Part shown: in pieces, positions 48,167-56,491 of the stretch | Numbering within the stretch: position 1 is the stretch's first letter | Layout of the letters: each line of letters starts with the position of its first letter | Source: Chitinophaga filiformis | Lineage (GTDB): Bacteria; Bacteroidota; Bacteroidia; Chitinophagales; Chitinophagaceae | DNA: 64,000 nt | Reading direction: 5' to 3' | NCBI RefSeq assembly: GCF_900102545.1 | Contig: NZ_FNBN01000003.1 | Span: forward strand, 1,169,461-1,233,460 | Notes under the pieces: model-generated | Databases searched by the model: none | What the model was told of the DNA's origin: nothing | The model's input: the letters and a program-made list of their open reading frames with translations, nothing else | Translations under genes and position numbers: made by a program

Positions 48167-49525
48167 ATGCAAACCAGACATATTTTAATTGCTGCTACGC
48201 TGATCTTCAGCGCCTGTCATAAAGAAGAAACGGTACACATATCCGACGCACATATTTCTGTTGGTCAGACCATCACTTCAGATACTCTTAGCGGTGCTGT
48301 GAAAGGTACGCTGGCTGCAGGCAAAACTTATTATTTCCGCACAGATGTCACCATCAACCAGGGAGATACCCTGCTGATGCAGGCCGGTGCTAAACTGATT
48401 GCCATCGGCGATGGTAAGACCACGGCTACCAGTCCGCAGATTACCTGCAACGGTACTTTCATCAGCCTTGGTACTGCAGATGCAAATAACTTCATTACCG
48501 TAGCTGATAGCCTGCGTAAACCAGAGAACATTGGTAAAGGCTACTGGGGTGGTATCCAGTGTGGTGCTGCCAGTGGTGATGTGATCATTAAATGGACGCA
48601 CCTGGAGTTTGCAGGTGGCCCTGCTGGTCCCTCTGCTGATCCGGCAGTATTTGCTGAAGGTGATCCCAGGAACCTTATTACATATACAAACTATAATGGC
48701 CATTTCATCCTGGAAGATTCCTGGCTGTATGGTAGTACAGACGATGGTATCCGCATCCTGCACGGTAATGTAAGTGTGATGCGCAATACTTTTGAAGCCA
48801 ATGGTAAGGCTGGTGGTGAAGCGCTGAACCTGAAAGCCGGTTCTGTAGGTGATGTGGCATACAACCTGGTGATCGGCGCTGCTACCAACGCTTTCAAAGT
48901 GTCCAACAGTGGTGGTGGTCCGGTACAGACCAAAGTATACCTGTACAACAATACGATCCTGAACTGTGGCATGCGCCAGGTGAAATCAGGTCGTGGTGGT
49001 TCTATCAACTATGAAAAAGGAGCACAGGGTAAGATCTATAACAACATCATCGTTGACTGCCGTTATGGTATGCGTATCACGCCGGATGCAGATACTACGC
49101 ATACAACCTACAATAATCAGTTCTTTTACTCCAATGCGCAAACGCAGATCGATCAGTTTTATACAGCAGATGGCGTAGGCCGTAAGCAGTCGAACGATAT
49201 CATGGGAGCGGCAACGCCTGAGAGCAATGCGCCGATGTTTGCCAGCTATGACGTGAACCAGTTTGACTTTGCTAAAAATAAAGCACCGCTGGACATCTCT
49301 GCCATGCCGTTCACGATCATCACTGCGCAGCAATATGACTTTAGCCTGCTGCCTGGTTCACCTGCGCTGAAATCGGCTAATGCTGATGTGATGCAGGCAC
49401 AGAAAACAGTGCCACAGGGTGGTTTGTATGGCGCTACTACGCTGCAGCCTTCTGTAGACATGGGAGCCTATCCTTCCAACGGTTCCGGTAACCAGCATAT
49501 TACCTCCAGCTTATTATCCAAATAA
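48167..49525 (+). CDS. right-handed beta-helix lipoprotein
   Basis: The 452-residue protein has a lipoprotein signal (MQTRHILIAATLIFSACHKE). The body shows parallel beta-helix patterns with Asn/Gly ladder turns (ILEDSWLYGSTDDGIRILHG; GKIYNNIIVDCRYGMRI). No catalytic residues of a known lyase or hydrolase are evident. It follows the TonB receptor gene by 19 bases and is likely cotranscribed, so it may bind or present substrate for the receptor. Function is not established. Confidence 0.75.
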   Translation: MQTRHILIAATLIFSACHKEETVHISDAHISVGQTITSDTLSGAVKGTLAAGKTYYFRTDVTINQGDTLLMQAGAKLIAIGDGKTTATSPQITCNGTFISLGTADANNFITVADSLRKPENIGKGYWGGIQCGAASGDVIIKWTHLEFAGGPAGPSADPAVFAEGDPRNLITYTNYNGHFILEDSWLYGSTDDGIRILHGNVSVMRNTFEANGKAGGEALNLKAGSVGDVAYNLVIGAATNAFKVSNSGGGPVQTKVYLYNNTILNCGMRQVKSGRGGSINYEKGAQGKIYNNIIVDCRYGMRITPDADTTHTTYNNQFFYSNAQTQIDQFYTADGVGRKQSNDIMGAATPESNAPMFASYDVNQFDFAKNKAPLDISAMPFTIITAQQYDFSLLPGSPALKSANADVMQAQKTVPQGGLYGATTLQPSVDMGAYPSNGSGNQHITSSLLSK

Positions 49526-49526
49526 A

Positions 49527-49571
49527 TGTTCAGAGGTTGTATCAAAAGTAATTTGATACAACCTCTGAACA
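49527..49571. repeat. perfect 20-bp inverted repeat
   Basis: TGTTCAGAGGTTGTATCAAA and its exact complement at 49552-49571 flank AGTAA. There is no T-run after it. A related string, GAGGTTATATCAAA, lies at 49627-49640 just before the next gene. It may be a transcription barrier, a regulator site or a small mobile remnant. Confidence 0.75.
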
Positions 49572-49650
49572 CTTAATAAGCTAGCGTCATAAACAGTAAC
49601 CGAAGCTACTTAGTGTAGTAAAAAAGAGGTTATATCAAATTATTTCGACG

Positions 49651-50979
49651 ATGCATTACAGAAACAGCTTACTCGTCATTCTGTCGCTTGCTTTCTTTTC
49701 CTGTGCCCATGCGCAGGAGAAGAAATTCCTGGGCACTAAAACGCCTTATCCATTTAAGGCGGTAAGATATACGCCACCACCGGGGGGCTTTACACCGGTA
49801 TTTGTGAATTATGTGGGTCGTCATGGGGCCCGTTTCCTCACTAAGGCAGGCGCGGATATTAAAGTACAGGCCCTGTTACAACAGGCGCAGCAAAGCGCTG
49901 CATTGACGCCAGTAGGCGTGCAGTTGCTGGCTATGACAAACCGCTTCCTGACAATAGAGCAAAACAATTATGAGAACATTAGCCAGTTAGGTGCTGCCGA
50001 ACAGGCTGGGATAGGGGAACGCATCCTGAAAAATAATGGCCCGGCCTTTAAGGGCCGCGGCCTGGATGTGGAGGTAACTCATAAGGTGCGCACCCGACAG
50101 AGTGCAACAGCTTTCCTCTCCGCGTTTAAAAATTACAGCGGTGATAAAACAATTCATGCTGCGCCGGCAGATACAGCTGAAAATGTATTGCGCTTCTATG
50201 ACCTGTCGCCCGCTTACACGACGTTCAAAGATGGACCTGTAGTAACAGGACGCGCCGATTCGCTGGAGCAGGATGCCCGCACCGCAAGCGTGGCACAGGC
50301 AGTATGGAAAAAGGTGTTTAAACCATCCTTCGCTTTACAGGAAGAGAAGGCACTGACCTTTACAAAAAGTCTGTATGACTTATATAGCGTGCAGTTCTCC
50401 ATTCCGCTTGAAATTAAAGCAAAAGGTTATCAGCACGACAGCATCAATTTCGGGATCGCATTTGATGCGTCTTCACTGGCATGGATGAGCTTTATCAATG
50501 ATGCGGAGGATTTTTACGAAAAAGGACCAGGACTGGATACACTGGGCATTCAGGTGACGGTTGCAGTGCCCTTGCTGGCCGACTTCCTGAACAGTACCGC
50601 TGCGGCTATCAATGGCAACCTGCAGAAAGACGCAGTACTGCGGTTTACACATGCCGAGGCGATTTCGCCCTTTGCTACTTTGTTAGGTATTCCCGCTGCC
50701 AGCCATCCCACTGCTTCAGTGTACCGGTATGCCCAACACTGGCAGGCATCAGGTATTATCCCGCTGAGCGCAAACATTCAGTGGATCGTATACTCGAATG
50801 GGAAAGATTACCTGGTGAAAGTATTGCTGAATGAACGTGAGGTGCAGTTGCCTGTTAAAACAGCACATTACCCTTATTATAAATGGGAGGATGTGCAACA
50901 ATACTATGCGGACAAATTACATAAGATAGGAACAACGCCGGATGCAGACATGCACCGGTATTTGCTGGAGTTAAAGTAG
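49651..50979 (+). CDS. histidine-type phosphatase, MINPP-like (probable phytase)
   Basis: The 442-residue protein has a signal peptide (MHYRNSLLVILSLAFFSCAH; possibly a lipoprotein). The catalytic RHGAR motif of clade-2 histidine phosphatases is at residues 57-61 (NYVGRHGARF). The proton donor block reads HAE (334-336, RFTHAEAISPFATLLG). HAE rather than HD is typical of the multiple inositol polyphosphate phosphatase (MINPP) group, which hydrolyses phytate. The enzyme would act in the periplasm or on the surface. Being next to a TonB receptor and beta-helix lipoprotein suggests a phytate/inositol-phosphate use locus. A terminator follows at 51000. Confidence 0.87.
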   Translation: MHYRNSLLVILSLAFFSCAHAQEKKFLGTKTPYPFKAVRYTPPPGGFTPVFVNYVGRHGARFLTKAGADIKVQALLQQAQQSAALTPVGVQLLAMTNRFLTIEQNNYENISQLGAAEQAGIGERILKNNGPAFKGRGLDVEVTHKVRTRQSATAFLSAFKNYSGDKTIHAAPADTAENVLRFYDLSPAYTTFKDGPVVTGRADSLEQDARTASVAQAVWKKVFKPSFALQEEKALTFTKSLYDLYSVQFSIPLEIKAKGYQHDSINFGIAFDASSLAWMSFINDAEDFYEKGPGLDTLGIQVTVAVPLLADFLNSTAAAINGNLQKDAVLRFTHAEAISPFATLLGIPAASHPTASVYRYAQHWQASGIIPLSANIQWIVYSNGKDYLVKVLLNEREVQLPVKTAHYPYYKWEDVQQYYADKLHKIGTTPDADMHRYLLELK

Positions 50980-50999
50980 GTTCATTGCTTAGTCAGAAG

Positions 51000-51030
51000 G
51001 CGCCTCCATTCACCTGGGGGCGCTTTTTTA
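51000..51030 (+). terminator. terminator of histidine phosphatase gene
   Basis: GCGCCTCC pairs with GGGGGCGC (one G-T pair) around an 8-base loop, followed by seven T. Confidence 0.85.
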
Positions 51031-51207
51031 TTATCACAATTAATGTAATGAGGGTATGCAGCTATGACCAACTGAAGTAACTTTCCTATATCTGGGAATT
51101 TACTGAGCTGTCCTACATTGAACTGCCCGATCCTACTGATAACCGGGACAGAAAACACCAATAAATAAGCACAGCTGCAGGAAGTATGTCCGATAGCAGT
51201 AGAAACA

Positions 51208-52407
51208 TTATAAAGCCTGTTCAAAGAAAGCACAGCTACCGCCTGTCCAGTTCTGCAGTTTGCCTTGCGACACACCGATCATTTTACTCTTACTGATCCT
51301 GGCGAGATTGTGCACCAGTAAAGGCAAAGGACTGCTGTCGGGCCATACATACATCATGCGTATCTCACAGTAGGCAGGGCCTTCCGGTGTTTCCACAGCA
51401 GGCGCATACTGCACTTTATGTTGCAGGATCCAGTTCTCAGGATCGGATATCTTATCCAGGTCGGCCTGTGTTACATCTATCAGCACGCCTTGCCCTGCAA
51501 AAGAGAAAAGCGGCTTCAGGACGTAGTTTTCCAGGTCCGCAGGGATCACCGGCAATTGATGGAGGAACCAGCTTTTAGGAGCATATTCACTGTGAATGAA
51601 CGGCAGGATGTATTTGCTGATGCGGTAGAACCAGTTGGGATGTGTGATCCATTCCACTTCCAGCTCCTGGAAGAGATGCACGTGCTTACCCAGCAATTCC
51701 TGCTGCCGGCGCAGGTCGTCAAATATGACGCGGTTATAGATACGTTTGATCTGGATACGTTTGCCATCCAGTTCATAATACAGTTTCTTACCTTCCTGGA
51801 TCAGTTCTGTGATACAGACCACTTTAATACCCAGTTTATGTTCGGTATAGTAGAAGTCGATCCTTGTTTTCTGTTCACGCGGTTTTACTTCCAATAGTAC
51901 TACTTCTTCCGGCTCACAGGGACCGATGATCACCTCTTTCAGCAGTTCAAAATAAGATGTTGCATTCAGGCCATTGAAGAAGTTGCAGAGCGTATCAGGA
52001 ATGGTAAAGTGCGTCCTGAACTGACGTGCCATTAATTCCTGGAAAGCGTATAAAGAAGGAAATCCCTGAAGTTCTATCAGTTTGGGTGTCAGATTGCCCT
52101 CTTCATCACGACATACGGCGAAGTCAATGACCATGAAGTGAGGATGGTCATTTTCATGCGGCACTTTGAGGTCATGGGGAATGGCATCCCTGGTTTGCTG
52201 TTTGAAATCCGGGTGGAGGATAACAGCAACAATTTCGTCACAGGCTTTCTGCAGTCTGGCCGTTAGTTGCGCCGGAATGAATACAGGTGTCTCCGCCACT
52301 TTAAAGGCGGGTGCTTCTCCTGCCTCGGCCGCAATACCTGAAAGGAAATCCTGGTATTGGTGGGAAGTGAACTGAGAATTGTATGTGTTACGTATCGAGG
52401 GGATCAT
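51208..52407 (-). CDS. ATP-grasp-like ligase (second ligase of the operon)
   Basis: The 399-residue protein shows an ATP-grasp-like nucleotide block ENYVLKPLFSFAGQGVLIDV, with the Lys and Gly-rich loop, and later CEIRMMYVW. The first half contains ELQGFPSLYAFQELM and FMVIDFAVCRDEEG. It does not clearly match a named enzyme. Its start overlaps the end of the glutamine amidotransferase gene by 4 bases, so it is the last gene of a minus-strand operon with a GCS2-type ligase and a RimK-like ligase. By context it would form an amide or peptide bond using ATP. Exact family uncertain. Confidence 0.65.
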   Translation of the reverse strand: MIPSIRNTYNSQFTSHQYQDFLSGIAAEAGEAPAFKVAETPVFIPAQLTARLQKACDEIVAVILHPDFKQQTRDAIPHDLKVPHENDHPHFMVIDFAVCRDEEGNLTPKLIELQGFPSLYAFQELMARQFRTHFTIPDTLCNFFNGLNATSYFELLKEVIIGPCEPEEVVLLEVKPREQKTRIDFYYTEHKLGIKVVCITELIQEGKKLYYELDGKRIQIKRIYNRVIFDDLRRQQELLGKHVHLFQELEVEWITHPNWFYRISKYILPFIHSEYAPKSWFLHQLPVIPADLENYVLKPLFSFAGQGVLIDVTQADLDKISDPENWILQHKVQYAPAVETPEGPAYCEIRMMYVWPDSSPLPLLVHNLARISKSKMIGVSQGKLQNWTGGSCAFFEQAL

Positions 52408-53237
52408 TGTTGTAAAGAGCGTTTAAAGATCGCGTTATCAAGAAAAGCCGGTATAAAAGCATCATGCGTCAACATGATCTTGTCGGGGTCAGAAAGATGC
52501 TCCAGCATGCTGTAGTATTTTTCTGCGCCGTAATTGGTAATCACCTGGTTCTTCTTTTCATGTTGCAGCAGGTACATACGCATGCCTGCAGCATCTGCTT
52601 CGGGATGGAACTGTGTACCCAGGCAGTAATCGCTGAAGCGGATCGCCATGGTAGCACGTTCCAGTGGTACATGCGGACGTTCCTTTTCTATAGCCAGCAC
52701 TTCTGCGCCGATGGCTTCCATTTTCTGATGATTCAGCTCAATGACCTGCCAGTTGCGACTGTCAACAATATAGTAAGGCTCCGGTAATTCGTTGAATACC
52801 AGCTCTTCCTCACCAGCAGCCGTTTTATGTACGGGAAAGACGCCAAATGCCGGAGACCTGCGGCGGCATACATTGCCCAATCCGAGATAGCGGCACATCA
52901 GCTGAAAACTGTGGCAGATCAGTAATACCTGTTTTTTTTCAATAGCGGTTTCATTCCATTCCCTGATGTCTTCCATGAGACGGAAGTAATGTTGTTCCCA
53001 TTCACTGCCTTCGCTATCCAGCGGGCTCCCGGGACCGCCTGTGGAGATATAGATGTCGTAGGATAGATCTGGCACCTGCTGCTGTACCCTCACCTCATAT
53101 TCATGAAATGAAAGCTGCAGCGCATGTCTTTCAGCATAGCTGGTCAATATTTCCCTGATGCAGCGCATACCTTCATTAGGGACCTGTTCATACATATCCA
53201 GAACGGCTACTTTCCAGTGCTGTTTTTTTGGACTCAT
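52404..53237 (-). CDS. class I glutamine amidotransferase-like protein
   Basis: The 277-residue protein has a GATase1-type nucleophile elbow VLLICHSFQLMCRYLG with the Cys, and the His-Glu pair in GTQFHPEAD. The usual CHG reads CHS here, still with the Cys. Such domains release ammonia from glutamine for a partner ligase, or hydrolyse gamma-glutamyl bonds. The gene overlaps the ATP-grasp-like gene by 4 bases and follows the GCS2-type ligase by 16. It probably serves the same pathway, either supplying ammonia or trimming gamma-glutamyl products. Confidence 0.85.
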   Translation of the reverse strand: MSPKKQHWKVAVLDMYEQVPNEGMRCIREILTSYAERHALQLSFHEYEVRVQQQVPDLSYDIYISTGGPGSPLDSEGSEWEQHYFRLMEDIREWNETAIEKKQVLLICHSFQLMCRYLGLGNVCRRRSPAFGVFPVHKTAAGEEELVFNELPEPYYIVDSRNWQVIELNHQKMEAIGAEVLAIEKERPHVPLERATMAIRFSDYCLGTQFHPEADAAGMRMYLLQHEKKNQVITNYGAEKYYSMLEHLSDPDKIMLTHDAFIPAFLDNAIFKRSLQQ

Positions 53238-53253
53238 ACTGCAAAGTTACAAT

Positions 53254-54354
53254 TTAGCAGTCTTTCAGAAACTGATTAGTGATGAAGTCTGTCACAGATA
53301 CAAGGTCTTTAGTGGCTGCATAGACCTTCAGCTGCTGGTCGGCGCCAGTACCGTTTTCAAGGATGTGACGGGTGTTTTCTACATAGTGACGGCTACCCAG
53401 ATCATCTACCACATCATCTACAAAGTCCAGCAGTTCCTGGATGAGCAGGCGGGCATTCACCTCTTCTTCCTTGCCGAAATCGATCAGGCTACCATCTATC
53501 CCATAGCGGGAAGCGCGCCATTTGTTCTCATTGACCAGGGCGCGGTTGTAAATGATGAAGTTCAGGTTCTGCATGCGCAGTTTATAGATCTTGGCGCATA
53601 CGGCCTGGAAAAGTGCAGCAATAGTACAGGTTTCTTTTACGGTAAGCGGCACGTCGCAGATGCGGAATTCGACCGTGTCAAAGAAAGGATGCACCCGCAG
53701 GTCCCACCATACCTTTTTCGCATTGTCTATGCAATTGGTTTTCACCAGCAACTGGATGTACCGGTCATATTCTTCGATGCTGGCAAAATAGTCGGGAATA
53801 CCGGTACGGGGAAACTTATCGAAAACCTTTGTACGGTATGATTTAAAGCCGGTATTACGGCCTTCCCAGAAAGGAGAGTTGGTACTGAGGGCAAATACGT
53901 GCGGCAGGAAATAACGCACAGAATTGGCAATATGCAGGGCCATTTCCCTGCTTTCCATACCCACGTGTACATGTAATCCGAAAATGAGATTGGAACGGGC
54001 CGCATCCTGCATTTCGTTCACGATCTCGGAATAGCGGGGATGATCGGTGATCAGCTGCAACTCCCAGTTAGAGAAGGGATGAGTGCCGGAAGCACCGACG
54101 CTGAAACCCAGGTCGCCCGCTATCTGGGCAATGGTACGGCGCAGCATGGAAACGTCTTCACAGGCTTCGTCTATATTGGCGCATACCTGGGTGCCTACTT
54201 CAACTACCGCCTGGTGAAATTCTGCTTTTACCTTATCGCGGAGCACCCGGTGTGCCTGTTCTACAATCTTTTGTTCATGGGACCGAAGTTCCCGGGTGGC
54301 CGGGTCCATGACCATATATTCCTCTTCAATACCGAGGGTGAAATTCTTGAGCAT
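53254..54354 (-). CDS. carboxylate-amine ligase, GCS2/YbdK family
   Basis: The ATG at 54354 (MLKNFTLGIEEEYMVMDPAT) gives 366 residues, the usual length of the YbdK-type glutamate-cysteine ligase 2 family. Motifs include GIEEEYMV, EVGTQVCANIDEA, GLHVHVGMESREMALHI and VEFRICDVPLTVKETC. These enzymes belong to the glutamine-synthetase fold and couple a carboxylate to an amine with ATP; YbdK makes gamma-glutamylcysteine weakly. It sits in an operon with two other ligases and an amidotransferase rather than with glutathione synthetase, so glutathione synthesis is not the likely role. Confidence 0.92.
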   Translation of the reverse strand: MLKNFTLGIEEEYMVMDPATRELRSHEQKIVEQAHRVLRDKVKAEFHQAVVEVGTQVCANIDEACEDVSMLRRTIAQIAGDLGFSVGASGTHPFSNWELQLITDHPRYSEIVNEMQDAARSNLIFGLHVHVGMESREMALHIANSVRYFLPHVFALSTNSPFWEGRNTGFKSYRTKVFDKFPRTGIPDYFASIEEYDRYIQLLVKTNCIDNAKKVWWDLRVHPFFDTVEFRICDVPLTVKETCTIAALFQAVCAKIYKLRMQNLNFIIYNRALVNENKWRASRYGIDGSLIDFGKEEEVNARLLIQELLDFVDDVVDDLGSRHYVENTRHILENGTGADQQLKVYAATKDLVSVTDFITNQFLKDC

Positions 54355-54431
54355 GTGGTGTTGGTGTACAATCTTTACAAATGGCGAATGACGGATCACG
54401 GATGGTGATCCGTCATTTCAGGACACCAAAG

Positions 54432-55538
54432 TTATTCTTTCTTTTTAGTCTTTTTGGCCGGTGTTTTTTTGGCCGGTGTTTCTTTTTCAAGTACGGCTTC
54501 TTTCAGCTCGGTTCCATTTTTAGACGATTTAGCGGACGTTACAGCGCCAGGTTTTTTAGCAGCAGCCTTTTTGGCGCCAGGCACGATAGCTGTTTGCTGA
54601 CCGTTGATGGCGTGTTGCAGGAAATTGCCCCAGGTCAGATTATCAGTACCAGGCGTTTGCTGCTGGGCGCGCTGGATAGCATAAGTGGCAGCTGTTTCCA
54701 CCACCCATTCAAAATTCTCTGCACCAATCACCTTTTCATTGGTTTCCGGCGCCGGGTTCCAGCAGTCGATGAGATAAGGCACGTTGTTGCGAACGGCGAT
54801 TTCCACCGAATTAAAATCATATCCCAGGTACTGGTTCAACCTGGCCACCTGGTCGGCGATGATAGTCAGCAGGGAGCTGTCTCCATTATCTTCTGCCAGG
54901 TAACGCTGGTTTTCCGGCTGATAGGGGTCATAAGGGATCACCCTCACATACCGGCCGCCAATACAGTAACAACGGTAATACGCTTCGTATTTGATCTCTT
55001 CCTGGAGCATCATCACCAACTGTCCCGTGCGGGCATGTTGTGCAAAGAACTCCTCACGGTCATGTATTTTATACACATGTTTCCATCCGCCACCATTGAA
55101 TGGCTTCATGTAGGCAGGGAAACCAATATAATCGAAAATTGCATCCCAGTCGAAAGGATATACCAGGTTCCTGAACGATTGATCGCTGGTATTCAGGGGA
55201 AGCTCCCTGGAAGGAATAAGAGCGGTTTTAGGCACCTGTACACCGGTTCGCTGGGCCAGTTCATTGTCGACGAATTTATCGTCAGCACTCCACCAGAAAG
55301 GATTGTTGATAACAGCTGTACCATCCAGGGCGGCCTGTTTAAGCCAGGCGCGGTAGAAAGGAACGTCCTGTGAGATGCGGTCAAGAAGAACAGTGTATTC
55401 GGAGCGAACACCCTGTATCACTTTATCCAGCGATACTGCTTCAGCAGTGATGCCGTCTACCTGTTTTTCATTCACACGATCAATAAATGCCTGGGGAAAA
55501 CCATTTTCCTGGCCGAAAAGGAGTCCTATTTTTTTCAT
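54432..55538 (-). CDS. ATP-grasp (RimK-like) ligase with basic tail
   Basis: The 368-residue protein has ATP-grasp features: MKKIGLLFGQENGFPQAFID, IGFPAYMKPFNGGGWKHVYK as nucleotide block, and YDFNSVEIAVRNNVPYLIDC with the acidic metal ligands (NPAPETNEK). Residues about 315-368 form a very basic Lys/Ala/Pro tail (KKAAAKKPG, PAKKTPAKKTKKKE), like histone H1 or bacterial DNA-binding tails, after the catalytic domain. The product is unknown. It lies between the esterase and the GCS2 gene on the same strand. The basic tail is unusual for this family. Confidence 0.85.
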   Translation of the reverse strand: MKKIGLLFGQENGFPQAFIDRVNEKQVDGITAEAVSLDKVIQGVRSEYTVLLDRISQDVPFYRAWLKQAALDGTAVINNPFWWSADDKFVDNELAQRTGVQVPKTALIPSRELPLNTSDQSFRNLVYPFDWDAIFDYIGFPAYMKPFNGGGWKHVYKIHDREEFFAQHARTGQLVMMLQEEIKYEAYYRCYCIGGRYVRVIPYDPYQPENQRYLAEDNGDSSLLTIIADQVARLNQYLGYDFNSVEIAVRNNVPYLIDCWNPAPETNEKVIGAENFEWVVETAATYAIQRAQQQTPGTDNLTWGNFLQHAINGQQTAIVPGAKKAAAKKPGAVTSAKSSKNGTELKEAVLEKETPAKKTPAKKTKKKE

Positions 55539-55652
55539 CTGTAAAGAGTTTTACTGTTTGGTTATCCGTCGTTTACAAAGCAGCGTTTGAGAATCAATAT
55601 TCGCGCCAACAGCCCCTTCATCTGTCCCTTGTATTGGGGGCGCTGATAGTCC

Positions 55653-56360
55653 CTATTTTATCAGGGAGAGATAGTAGGGTAGCATTTCCAGCCAGGTAGG
55701 CCAGTCGTGTGTCCTGTTGGGCCTTACATCCAGCCAGTGCATAATACCTTTGCTGGTAAGAATGCCCGACATGGTTTCATTCTGACTGCGGGTAATGTCT
55801 TTTTCGGCTACGCCTAATATGATCCCCATCCGCCACAGGGCTTCATGCGGATTATCCGGCATAAAGTCTACCGGGTTGTGAAAATACACGTTGTCATCAT
55901 AATGGCCGTTAAGCCTTGATTTTAAGTCAAATACGCCACTAAGGCTGAACAAGTAGGAAACCTTTTCGGGATAGCGGAACGCGAAATTAGCGGCATGATA
56001 TCCGCCAAAACTGCAACCGGCTACCGCCACTCGGTGAACGCCTGTTTCCATTGTCACTTTTTCCAGTACTTCATGACGAAGCATACTGTCATATCTGATA
56101 TGATTGAGGGCTCTCTGTGCCGGAGATATGTGAGGATTATACCAGCTGTCGCTATCTATACTATCCGGACAATAGATCCTGATCAGCTGATTATCAACAA
56201 ACCATTGTAAGGCCTGAATCAGTCCCCTGTCCTTATGTTCGTGATGCCGCCCCATAGATGTAGGGAAGAGTATCAGCGGATAACCCTCTTCTCCGTACAC
56301 CAGCATTTCAAATTCATGGCCCAGGTGTGGGGAATGCCATTTGTAATGTTGTTCCTGCAT
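55653..56360 (-). CDS. alpha/beta-hydrolase, esterase family
   Basis: The 235-residue protein has a nucleophile elbow GCSFGGYHAA, an acidic residue probably around GVAEKDITR, and a His in NRTHDWPTWLEMLP. It is similar in layout to putative Fes/esterase-D-type proteins. No signal peptide is seen, so it acts in the cytoplasm. It is the first gene of the minus-strand operon with ATP-grasp, GCS2, amidotransferase and second ATP-grasp genes, 114 bases upstream of the ATP-grasp gene. It may release or load an acyl group in the same pathway; that is inference. Confidence 0.82.
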   Translation of the reverse strand: MQEQHYKWHSPHLGHEFEMLVYGEEGYPLILFPTSMGRHHEHKDRGLIQALQWFVDNQLIRIYCPDSIDSDSWYNPHISPAQRALNHIRYDSMLRHEVLEKVTMETGVHRVAVAGCSFGGYHAANFAFRYPEKVSYLFSLSGVFDLKSRLNGHYDDNVYFHNPVDFMPDNPHEALWRMGIILGVAEKDITRSQNETMSGILTSKGIMHWLDVRPNRTHDWPTWLEMLPYYLSLIK

Positions 56361-56436
56361 CGTTATAAATATAAAGAAAAAAGTCTAACAGCCTGTGAAG
56401 GAATAATTAAGTAATGAGTAGTAAATGGCGGTCATA

Positions 56437-56473
56437 AAAAAAGGGCTGTCCGCAACGGACAACCCTTTTTTTT
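56437..56473 (-). terminator. terminator between the TonB receptor and the esterase operon
   Basis: TGTCCG and CGGACA arms flank CAA, extended by AAGGG/CCCTT, with A and T runs on the two sides. It ends the TonB receptor gene and could act in both directions. Confidence 0.85.
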
Positions 56474-56491
56474 CTATGAAAAGTGCTCAGA

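Noticed and set aside
54381..55373. 330-codon plus-strand frame opposite the ATP-grasp gene
   Set aside because: Antisense shadow of a gene with clear ATP-grasp motifs; low-complexity Phe/Arg-rich start and no family features.
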